Shown here: one piece after another, positions 1-6,012 of the stretch
Numbering within the stretch: position 1 is the first letter of the stretch
How the letters are laid out: the number at the start of each line of letters is the position of its first letter
Source: a virus
IMG/VR virus record: IMGVR_UViG_3300030110_001700
Span: 1 to 30,765 of that record
Strand: one strand, 5' to 3'
Length of the DNA: 30,765 bases
Position numbers and translations under genes: made by a program
The notes under the pieces: model-generated
Database searches by the model: none
Told to the model about the DNA's origin: nothing
Seen by the model: only the letters and a program-made list of their open reading frames with translations

Positions 1-77
1 GTAAAAATGTCGGCTTCGTAGTTAGTTAAAGCTCTTGTCAAGTTAATAGCACCTTTAGTTACTACACCACCACCACC
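1..77. repeat. Left copy of 77-bp terminal direct repeat
   Basis: Bases 1-77 are identical to 30687-30763; the match breaks at base 78 in the run of cac triplets, and the last two bases of the window differ. The repeat lies inside a metallophosphoesterase gene whose frame continues across the join (offset 30,686). This marks a circular or circularly permuted molecule closed by the assembler rather than a gene duplication. A true short terminal redundancy is possible but less likely inside a coding region. Confidence 0.95.
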
Positions 78-590
78 GCTACCGTGAAAATACTTTAAAC
101 GTAAGCTTTTTTTATTATTGTTTGAGTTATAGTAAAACCATAACCAACCACCATAGCCACCAGTAAGCACATTTGATCCACATTTGTAGTTTAATATATC
201 TACAAACCTTTGTAAAACATCCGTTTCTTGGTGTTTAATTATAGCCGTTTCGTGGTTACCATAAGCTATTACTTTAATAATACTTGCATACGGTGTAAAC
301 CATTCGACTGCCGTATTTACTATACTATCAAAATAATTATTAGATGCGTGTTCGGGTCTTACATCTGACTTATTACCTCGTCGGTCGGCACGACCTTGCA
401 TTAAACACATCATATCGCCGTTGATAAAAACGGATATATCGTGTTCTAAGCAATAATCTAAATGGCTTTTTAAAAGTTCTCGGTTGCATTTAGGGTTGTC
501 CCAGTGTAAGTCGCTTAAAACGGCTAATTTTAAGTTGTTAGTATCAAAAGTAAATTTAATGATGTTTCGTGTAATTCTTTCAGTCTTCAT
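1..590 (-). CDS. Calcineurin-like metallophosphoesterase, N-terminal part (gene spans the circle junction)
   Basis: Starts at 590 with an ATG that overlaps the stop of the upstream gene (TAATG). Joined to 30686-30404 it gives a 290-aa protein. All signature motifs of a binuclear metallophosphoesterase are visible: D27-x-H29, G58-D59, GNHE 111-114, H168 in a FHGSGGG stretch, and GHIH 198-201. The family hydrolyses phosphoester bonds using two metal ions; phage members are suspected to process nucleic acids or nucleotides, but no substrate can be read here. It is the last gene of the late strand, followed by a terminator at 30331-30357. The N-terminus has no signal peptide, so it should be cytoplasmic. 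Confidence 0.9.
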   Translation of the reverse strand, partial: MKTERITRNIIKFTFDTNNLKLAVLSDLHWDNPKCNRELLKSHLDYCLEHDISVFINGDMMCLMQGRADRRGNKSDVRPEHASNNYFDSIVNTAVEWFTPYASIIKVIAYGNHETAIIKHQETDVLQRFVDILNYKCGSNVLTGGYGGWLWFYYNSNNNKKSLRLKYFHGSGGGGVVTKGAINLTRALTNYEADIF

Positions 591-946
591 TATTTCTTCG
601 CTGCTCGTTCTGCTCGTCTTTTAGCACGTCTTGCTTTACCATTTAAACACCAAGCTACAAACCTTCCTAATAGGTTGTATTTGCTCTTAACGTCTATTGT
701 TGTTCCGTGTTCGTCTTTTTTTATTTCAAAGTCAAGAACATCGCTTTCCGTATCAAACTTAAAAATTGAAATATTACCATCTTTGGTATAAGTTACGTCT
801 ACTTTATCCGTGTCTATTTCAAGATAAGTTTTTCCGTTTTTCTTATCTCTTTTAAATTTTACATCAAAATTCTTTGTGTCGATATTTATATCTAACGGTT
901 TTTTTGCGTTTTTCATATTATACATATTATTTATTTTAAAATTCAT
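590..946 (-). CDS. Hypothetical protein with basic C-terminal tail
   Basis: 118 aa, not recognised. The body is rich in short charged beta-like stretches with alternating hydrophobic residues (for example KTYLEIDTDKVDVTY). The last 16 residues are almost all Arg, Lys and Ala (GKARRAKRRAERAAKK), suggesting nucleic-acid or anionic-surface binding. The start at 946 overlaps the stop of the lysis gene by 11 nt; a second ATG at 916 (Met11) is an equally plausible start. Its stop overlaps the metallophosphoesterase start (TAATG), implying translational coupling. The position between the lysis enzyme and the metallophosphoesterase gives no clear functional hint. Confidence 0.75.
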   Translation of the reverse strand: MNFKINNMYNMKNAKKPLDINIDTKNFDVKFKRDKKNGKTYLEIDTDKVDVTYTKDGNISIFKFDTESDVLDFEIKKDEHGTTIDVKSKYNLLGRFVAWCLNGKARRAKRRAERAAKK

Positions 947-1520
947 TTATTAAGCAATAGCTAAAATAGCTTTGTTTTGATTCTCGAAAAAGCTTAATTA
1001 CCTCTCGGTACACAAGGTTATCTGAAGCCACTTGGCAACCAGCACTCCAATAGTCAATTTCTTCTCGTTTAATATCTGCACCTTTTCGATAAGTTGATCC
1101 GTGAAAGTTTAAACCAATTTTACCCGTGTAAAGCTTTCCTATTTCTTCGCTTTTACCGTTTAAATTACCATCACGATAGTAAGGCATATCGTTAGCTTGT
1201 CTTAATGCTTCCATCTTGCCACGATGTAAACCAAACTTCCAGCAGTCATAATGCCAATAGTCAGATTTAAGAACGGCAACACCTTCTTTATTGTATTTTT
1301 TAAAGCCACCTTCTAAATAAACTTTACCAGCATTTGTAGTTGCTCTTAAAACTGCGTGGAACATACTACCAAAGTAAACATATATCTTATCGTCAAAAAC
1401 GTTTGTAATGTCTTCTTTCGACCTTACACCAAGTAACCAATATTCGTTTGGTATGCCTTTAAAGTTTTTTATTTCTTGTACTTTGTCAAGTAGTTCTTTA
1501 TCCGTGTATTTCCTTACCAT
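936..1520 (-). CDS. Putative endolysin / L,D-transpeptidase-like peptidoglycan enzyme
   Basis: 194 aa. It carries a FHGS motif (His140-Gly141) and a downstream YWSAGCQV motif (Ser159, Gly161, Cys162), resembling the His...[S/T]-x-G-C active site of YkuD-type L,D-transpeptidase folds, here with about 19 residues between His and Ser. The N-terminal part (FKGIPNEYWLLGVRS) and the GLHRGKMEALRQ stretch match a protein I know from many Bacteroidetes phages, usually annotated as a peptidoglycan-domain or lysis protein. It follows holin-like and spanin-like genes, which supports a role in host lysis. No signal peptide is visible, so export would depend on the holin. Whether it cuts or transfers peptide bonds is inference. 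Confidence 0.65.
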   Translation of the reverse strand: MVRKYTDKELLDKVQEIKNFKGIPNEYWLLGVRSKEDITNVFDDKIYVYFGSMFHAVLRATTNAGKVYLEGGFKKYNKEGVAVLKSDYWHYDCWKFGLHRGKMEALRQANDMPYYRDGNLNGKSEEIGKLYTGKIGLNFHGSTYRKGADIKREEIDYWSAGCQVASDNLVYREVIKLFRESKQSYFSYCLINEF

Positions 1521-1698
1521 TTTCTTCTAATTTGTCGTAAATTATCTTTTCGGTAATACTTAAAGATTTATACGTATATACTTTTTTGTTTAGTGCTTCT
1601 TTTTCGGTTTTATATGCTTCGTGTTTATGTCCTAACCTTGATTCGGTTATTAATCTATTTAACCAAGTTCGACCAGTTTCCATTTTTACTTTCGCCAT
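1498..1698 (-). CDS. Small hypothetical protein in the lysis region
   Basis: 66 aa, basic and mostly helical in appearance, not recognised. Two starts are possible: ATG at 1698 (overlapping the upstream stop by 13 nt) and ATG at 1683 (Met6), just 2 nt after that stop. It overlaps the start of the peptidoglycan enzyme by 23 nt. Tight packing between a spanin-like gene and the lysis enzyme supports it being a real gene of the lysis operon; the function is unknown. Confidence 0.6.
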   Translation of the reverse strand: MAKVKMETGRTWLNRLITESRLGHKHEAYKTEKEALNKKVYTYKSLSITEKIIYDKLEENGKEIHG

Positions 1699-1931
1699 TG
1701 ATGTTTGCGAATTTTTTTTAGTTTAGTGTTTTCGTGTTTTAATACCCTATTTTCCATTCTTAAAGCGTCTATTAAACTATCGTTAACGTGGCGTAATGAG
1801 TCAATACATATTTCTGCGTCTTGCGTTATATGGCTTTGTTTAGGTTTTTTAATTTCTTTTCTTACTGTTGGTTCAAAAAAAGTACCAAATAAACTTATGA
1901 TTGCAGCTATAATTATGTATTTATTTTCCAT
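1686..1931 (-). CDS. Spanin-like membrane-anchored coiled-coil protein
   Basis: 81 aa. One N-terminal hydrophobic segment (residues 5-20, IIIAAIISLFGTFF) is followed by a charged stretch and a heptad-like helix (residues about 40-75, rich in Leu, Glu, Asn and Lys) ending in a very basic tail. This is the architecture of an inner-membrane spanin (Rz-like), which helps fuse the inner and outer membranes during lysis of Gram-negative hosts. It overlaps the preceding, similarly built gene by 11 nt. No lipoprotein partner (outer spanin lipobox) was seen, so the assignment rests on topology and position only. Confidence 0.5.
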   Translation of the reverse strand: MENKYIIIAAIISLFGTFFEPTVRKEIKKPKQSHITQDAEICIDSLRHVNDSLIDALRMENRVLKHENTKLKKIRKHQWRK

Positions 1932-2184
1932 CGTTATTTAATTTGTCTTCAAGCTTATGCTTTCTTTGGTTTTCAAAAACTAAATCTTGAAGTAGTAATT
2001 TGTCGTGTTTCCGTTCTTCGTCGCATTCCTTTAATTGTTCTTTTTGTGTTTTAATTTCCGTTTCTTTTGAGTCAAGCAAATATCTACCTAACCAACATAA
2101 TAATATTATAGCGAAAAAAAATATAACGCTAAATGGTGATTTTAAAAATTCTCTAAAACCTATATTAAAAATCTTCTCCTTCAT
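1921..2184 (-). CDS. Second spanin-like protein: one membrane helix plus coiled coil
   Basis: 87 aa from ATG at 2184; a longer form from 2205 adds seven residues but would overlap the upstream gene by 41 nt. A hydrophobic segment (SVIFFFAIILLCWLGRYLL) is followed by a strongly charged helix (KETEIKTQKEQLKECDEERK and onward). The membrane helix plus periplasmic coiled coil matches Rz-type spanin topology. Two such genes in a row, after a two-helix holin candidate, make a compact lysis cassette. An alternative is that one of the pair acts as an antiholin or pinholin regulator. Confidence 0.5.
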   Translation of the reverse strand: MKEKIFNIGFREFLKSPFSVIFFFAIILLCWLGRYLLDSKETEIKTQKEQLKECDEERKHDKLLLQDLVFENQRKHKLEDKLNNDGK

Positions 2185-2356
2185 TATTTCTATAAAGTCC
2201 AACAACTAATTGTAATAAAGTGTAACTAATTAATAAAATACCACCAAAAAAAGATGGCAAACTTTCTTGACCATTTGCTATTAAAGCCAAACCAGTTGCT
2301 AAACTGCAAATAAATACAATAGCACCTAAAAACCGTATGTGGCTATTATTCGACAT
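2165..2356 (-). CDS. Putative holin (two membrane helices)
   Basis: 63 aa with two hydrophobic segments: residues about 9-27 (FLGAIVFICSLATGLALIA) and about 36-54 (FFGGILLISYTLLQLVVGL), short polar ends and an acidic C-terminus (NNEGEDF). This fits small class II holins, which permeabilise the inner membrane at the end of infection. It directly precedes the spanin-like genes and overlaps both neighbours by 11-20 nt. Recognition is by topology and context; no family-specific motif is visible. Confidence 0.6.
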   Translation of the reverse strand: MSNNSHIRFLGAIVFICSLATGLALIANGQESLPSFFGGILLISYTLLQLVVGLYRNNEGEDF

Positions 2357-2606
2357 CTTCTTCTATTGGTTCACTCCATTCATCCGTAGCCATTAATTCA
2401 AGTGCTTGTTCGTGATTTAAGCATTCTATTGGCACGATAGTTTCATCGTATATAAAATTAGGTTCTACATTCCATTTTAAAACAAACTTTGTAAGATCCA
2501 AACTTTTGCGAATTGTATCCGCAGATGTTTCGCCTACTTGCCCAAAGTCAACCTTTGGTAAATCGTCAATGCTAATTATAGCGTAAGTTAAATTATTTTT
2601 TTCCAT
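2346..2606 (-). CDS. Conserved hypothetical protein at the fibre/lysis boundary
   Basis: 86 aa, acidic. The pattern LTYAIISIDDLPKVDFGQV, then TSADTIRKSLD, and a C-terminal ELMATDEWSEPIE matches a small family I recall from flavobacterial phages, generally left as hypothetical and located near tail-fibre genes. No membrane segment and no known catalytic motif. It lies between the LamG proteins and the holin, so it may belong to the end of the structural region. Role unknown. Confidence 0.7.
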   Translation of the reverse strand: MEKNNLTYAIISIDDLPKVDFGQVGETSADTIRKSLDLTKFVLKWNVEPNFIYDETIVPIECLNHEQALELMATDEWSEPIEEDVE

Positions 2607-2617
2607 TTTTTTAATTA

Positions 2618-3421
2618 TTAAGGTGTGTCGCTTACTATATCGCCACTTACCATATTCGTCATCGTTCCATTGTTCGAGCCACTACCATTGTCTGTTAATG
2701 TTGGATATGTATCACCATCTCCCATTCTATACCAAAGCACTGGACTTAAACTACTCAAATCAACACCACCACTTGCAGAATAAATTGAGGCTATGTTTCC
2801 ACTTTGGTCACTATTCCAAACTGCAACTTCGTCAATGTTTCCTGTTGTGTATAATGGGCTTGCAGTTCTAATTCTGCTCCCTATTGTAGCCGTAGCAGTT
2901 GAATTATTAATTACGGCACTTTTGCTTTGATTAATAACCAAAGAGCCATCTATGTATATTTTATAATTCGAGCCAGATTTAACCCACATTAAATGATGCC
3001 AACTTCCATCGCCTACTGTTGTCCCACTAACTGTTTGATTATATACGCTACTGCTTGTAGTCCACAAAACCATAGCTGGTTTTCCAGCCGACAAATAAAA
3101 TATATATGAATTATTAGTACCGTCATCTTTGCCAAAAATAACTTGAGTTGTATTTGTGCCTACTTTAACCCAAGCACTTACGGTAATATCTCCAGTTATC
3201 TGCAATTCTGTTGGATTTCCAATAGAAACATAGTCATCTACGCCATCAAAGTCAACCGACTTGGTATTAGAATAACTTGGCGTTGAAACTTCTAAAGCAG
3301 TATCTCCACTTGCACTACTTCCATAAATAGCACCCCAATTATTAGTTGAGTTGTTACTTCCTCGTCCCCAATTTATTGTGTTATTATCAACACCTTGTCC
3401 CCATCCATTCGTTACTGCCAT
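2618..3421 (-). CDS. LamG/concanavalin-like fibre or adhesin protein, paralogue 3
   Basis: 267 aa. It begins with a Gly/Asn/Trp-rich header (NGWGQGVDNNTINWGRG ... NNWGAIY) and then a LamG-type jelly-roll domain: VDFDGVDDYVSIGNP, SAWVK, DGSWHHLMWVK, IYIDGSL, GNIDEVAVWN. LamG domains bind carbohydrates, so a role in host-surface recognition as a fibre, spike or virion decoration is likely. It is the third of three tandem paralogues; 3425-4246 shares both header and domain. Only 3 nt separate it from that gene. No signal peptide. The exact virion location cannot be told from sequence. Confidence 0.8.
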   Translation of the reverse strand: MAVTNGWGQGVDNNTINWGRGSNNSTNNWGAIYGSSASGDTALEVSTPSYSNTKSVDFDGVDDYVSIGNPTELQITGDITVSAWVKVGTNTTQVIFGKDDGTNNSYIFYLSAGKPAMVLWTTSSSVYNQTVSGTTVGDGSWHHLMWVKSGSNYKIYIDGSLVINQSKSAVINNSTATATIGSRIRTASPLYTTGNIDEVAVWNSDQSGNIASIYSASGGVDLSSLSPVLWYRMGDGDTYPTLTDNGSGSNNGTMTNMVSGDIVSDTP

Positions 3422-3424
3422 ATC

Positions 3425-4246
3425 TTAAGGTTTATCAGTTGAATAAGTTACACCATTTGTTAAAGTTCCATCATTATTGTTTGCACTGCTATCTGTTGCA
3501 GTTGTGCCACTGCCTTCTTCAAATCTCCAATAGCCAACTGGCGAATAGTCATCAAGACTTTGTGGCGTTCCACTATTATAAATCGCAGTAACATCACTTG
3601 CAGATAACACGCTATTGAATAAACCAACCTCATCCACTTTGCCGTTCATATACCAAAAATTACTGCCTATTGATGTTCCTATACCTACATTTGTTGTAAC
3701 ATTGTTTATCGTTGCAGGTAAATTCCATTGAGGGTTTTCAGCTTCTAAACTTCCGTCAACATAAAGTTTTAAATTAGTTGATGCTTCAAATGTTGCTACT
3801 ACGTGATGCCAACTTCCATCGTTATAGTCAGTTGTTCCAGCTACTGAAAAACCACTACTTCCACTTCTAATATTAAAAATTATTACGCTGGTTCCACCAT
3901 ATCTATTGCCCCATAACCCCCAAGACCTTTCATTTGTTAAATGACCATTTGTTTTGTCTTTTGAAATTAAAATATAGTCAGTTGTATCGCTACTTTTAAA
4001 CCATAAAGAAATACTAAAAGAAGATGTAAATTGCAATGCCGTTGGATTTCCTAAATCAATATAATCGTCTACGCCATCAAAATCTACACTATAAACATTG
4101 GAAAAAGTTTCAGCATTTAAAATTGTTTGTCCAGGATCTGAACTTGTATAAACTGCTCCCCAATTATTAGACGCATTTGTACCACCTCTACCCCATTCGA
4201 TAGTGTTATTTTGTACTCCTTGTCCCCAACCGTTTGTTATACTCAT
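3425..4246 (-). CDS. LamG/concanavalin-like fibre or adhesin protein, paralogue 2
   Basis: 273 aa. It has the same plan as 2618-3421: header NGWGQGVQNNTIEWGRG with NNWGAVYTSS, then a LamG domain with VDFDGVDDYIDLGNP, SISLWFK, DGSWHHVVATFE, LYVDGSL and GKVDEVGLFN, closing with a YWRFEEGSG segment and a short NNDGTLTNG tail. Carbohydrate binding is the family's known property; host receptor binding is inferred. The shared header with its downstream neighbour and the matching VDFDGVDD coding stretch indicate tandem duplication followed by divergence. Confidence 0.8.
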   Translation of the reverse strand: MSITNGWGQGVQNNTIEWGRGGTNASNNWGAVYTSSDPGQTILNAETFSNVYSVDFDGVDDYIDLGNPTALQFTSSFSISLWFKSSDTTDYILISKDKTNGHLTNERSWGLWGNRYGGTSVIIFNIRSGSSGFSVAGTTDYNDGSWHHVVATFEASTNLKLYVDGSLEAENPQWNLPATINNVTTNVGIGTSIGSNFWYMNGKVDEVGLFNSVLSASDVTAIYNSGTPQSLDDYSPVGYWRFEEGSGTTATDSSANNNDGTLTNGVTYSTDKP

Positions 4247-4255
4247 AATTTAATT

Positions 4256-4993
4256 TTAAGGTACATCAGCTTCAAATGCTGCTCCATTGGTTAATGTTCC
4301 ATCTACTGATGCACTTCCTTCGTCTGTAACTGTAACCCCACTTCCACCATCATTGTCTCCCATTCTCCACCAAGTTGTTGGGCTTAAACTTGAGATGTCG
4401 GTAGGTGTCCCACTATTGTAAATGTTGGTGGCATCCGTAGCCGTAAGAGTTGTTCCAGCCCAAATAGCAAACTCATCTATATTGCCTTTAAATGGGTTGT
4501 AGTGACCAGTTTTAGTTTCTCCAACATACAACTCATCTGTTGCCGTTGCAAATGCTGACCTTGTTGACATATTGTCCCCAGTAGTTTCATCTGCTCCATT
4601 TACATAAACCTTAAACTCATCAGTTGAATCCAAATCAATAGTAACTAAAATATGATTCCAACTTCCATAAGTTATGGCACTTATATCACCCCTCCCATAA
4701 TATGAACCTGAGTCAATAGAAAAGTCAATCCTCGAGCCTTCATATAAATATAGTTGACATTGAGAATTTAAAGCAGTTGAACCTTTTCCAATTTGAAAAA
4801 TAAATCTTAAAGATGGGCTTCCACTTATAGGCTTTACCCAAACTGAAAAACTTGCTTTTGTTTGCGCATTCAAAGCAGTATATACCGACTCGCTTATAAT
4901 TGTATCATCAACCCCATCAAAATCTACGCTATAAGCATTGGAAAAACTTGCAGTTGCCGTTGGAATTATTATAGCGTTTGTAGATAGATGCAT
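4256..4993 (-). CDS. LamG/concanavalin-like fibre or adhesin protein, paralogue 1 (header lost)
   Basis: 245 aa. It contains the LamG domain (VDFDGVDDTIISESVY, SFSVWVKP, YGSWNHILVTIDL, FKVYVNGAD, GNIDEFAIW) and a WWRMGDND...DGTLTNG end like the two downstream paralogues. The Gly/Trp-rich NGWGQG header of those proteins is absent and replaced by a short MHLSTNAIIIPTATASF segment, so the N-terminal attachment module may differ. It is the first of the tandem set and lies directly after the short fibre-like gene 4998-5438. Likely receptor or carbohydrate binding. Confidence 0.78.
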   Translation of the reverse strand: MHLSTNAIIIPTATASFSNAYSVDFDGVDDTIISESVYTALNAQTKASFSVWVKPISGSPSLRFIFQIGKGSTALNSQCQLYLYEGSRIDFSIDSGSYYGRGDISAITYGSWNHILVTIDLDSTDEFKVYVNGADETTGDNMSTRSAFATATDELYVGETKTGHYNPFKGNIDEFAIWAGTTLTATDATNIYNSGTPTDISSLSPTTWWRMGDNDGGSGVTVTDEGSASVDGTLTNGAAFEADVP

Positions 4994-4997
4994 TTTT

Positions 4998-5438
4998 TTA
5001 AGTTGTTAAATCTCCAGCAACATACCATTCATCTGTTGCTCTTTTTATTAATGTTGCTACTCCATATTGAGCAGATATTTTTAGCTTACCACCACTTGAA
5101 CGTAAAGTAACTCCACTAACTGGTGTAATAGTTGTTTGACCAGCACCTTGTTGAGCCACTAAAATTTGTGTTCCAATTGGAAAAGCATCCGTTGAATTTA
5201 ACGGCACACCTAAAGTGTTTGCACTACCGTTATTTACTTCTATTAGTTTATTAGCATCTGCTAAAACAAGCGTGTAAGATGCCGTTTTATTATCAATAGT
5301 TACATTTGTAAGTTCTGCTCCAGTAATATACTTTGAGTCGTAACCACCGCTTCCATCGGATTTACTTATAATAAATAAATCGCTTGTTTCAAGGTTACTA
5401 CCTTTCGCAGTTAATTGACTTATTTTCTTTTCTGCCAT
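4998..5438 (-). CDS. Small tail-fibre-like structural protein
   Basis: 146 aa. The N-terminus KKISQLTAKGSNLETSDLF followed by ...SKYITGAEL is a pattern commonly found at the N-terminus of phage tail fibre and appendage proteins. The second half (SYTLVLADANKLIEVNNGSA ... PIGTQILVAQQGAGQTTI ... ATDEWYVAGDL) is a beta-rich domain common in fibres and head decorations. It precedes the three LamG genes and probably belongs to the same host-recognition set. Attachment to the virion is inferred from context. Confidence 0.7.
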   Translation of the reverse strand: MAEKKISQLTAKGSNLETSDLFIISKSDGSGGYDSKYITGAELTNVTIDNKTASYTLVLADANKLIEVNNGSANTLGVPLNSTDAFPIGTQILVAQQGAGQTTITPVSGVTLRSSGGKLKISAQYGVATLIKRATDEWYVAGDLTT

Positions 5439-5508
5439 TTTGTTTTAAGTATTTTTTTAACCTTAATATGTTTACTTTCTTTGGTTTGCTTATTCGTGTT
5501 TTTTTCAT
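5398..5508 (-). CDS. Possible small basic peptide overlapping the fibre gene start
   Basis: A 36-codon frame opens with an ATG that overlaps the stop of the connector gene (ATGA), starting MKKTRISKPKKVNILRL and remaining very basic. It overlaps the first 41 nt of 4998-5438 in another frame. The ATGA junction is used repeatedly in this genome, which is the main support. Without it, 5439-5504 would be an A-rich gap. It could be a chance frame. Confidence 0.3.
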   Translation of the reverse strand: MKKTRISKPKKVNILRLKKYLKQNGRKENKSINCER

Positions 5509-6005
5509 ATATACCAATTAGTAAAATTTACGTCAGAACTTGGTGAAACATCTGCACCAGTATTCGATGTGTATTCGGGAAATAAAGTCGAATTATTACA
5601 TAAATAGTCCACACACCTTGTTGCATAGTGTTCAGCTATTTTGCGTTCTGCTGCTATAAGCTTTTCTAATTCGTCTTGGTCTATAACCGTACTATTTTCA
5701 GCACTATGTTTATAGATGCCATTGTTTGAAATAGTCACACCACTAAATGGTAAATATTCAACCATACTATAATGCACTAACATCGGTTTAACGTAAGTTT
5801 CTACAAGCGTTTGGTAATTACCAGTTAAACTACTTCCAGCAATGTCAGATTTTAACTTTTCAAGTAAGTCCGTACCAAGATAATTCAAAATATGAATTTG
5901 TTGAGATATATATATAAATTGTATATACTTGTCAATATCTATATTGCCGTTTAAAGCCGTATAGCGTGTGATGTCGTTTCGTGATATTAAAAGAACGTTT
6001 GCCAT
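5505..6005 (-). CDS. Head-tail connector-like protein
   Basis: 166 aa, mainly helical, starting with LLISRNDITRYTALNGNID. It resembles the gp6-like/DUF6712 connector group of Bacteroidetes phages: a short protein next to the portal gene, with helix-rich segments (DKYIQFIYISQQIHILNYLG, YVKPMLVHYSMVEYLPF) and a second helical block near RKIAEHYATRCVDYLC. Such proteins form the ring joining portal and tail. It lies 7 nt after the portal fusion gene. The assignment rests on pattern and position rather than a diagnostic motif. Confidence 0.6.
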   Translation of the reverse strand: MANVLLISRNDITRYTALNGNIDIDKYIQFIYISQQIHILNYLGTDLLEKLKSDIAGSSLTGNYQTLVETYVKPMLVHYSMVEYLPFSGVTISNNGIYKHSAENSTVIDQDELEKLIAAERKIAEHYATRCVDYLCNNSTLFPEYTSNTGADVSPSSDVNFTNWYI

Positions 6006-6012
6006 TTTAATT

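Noticed and set aside
66-77. CAC triplet run as a possible regulatory repeat
   Set aside because: It encodes the Gly run of the metallophosphoesterase (GSGGGG); it only matters as the point where the terminal repeat ends.
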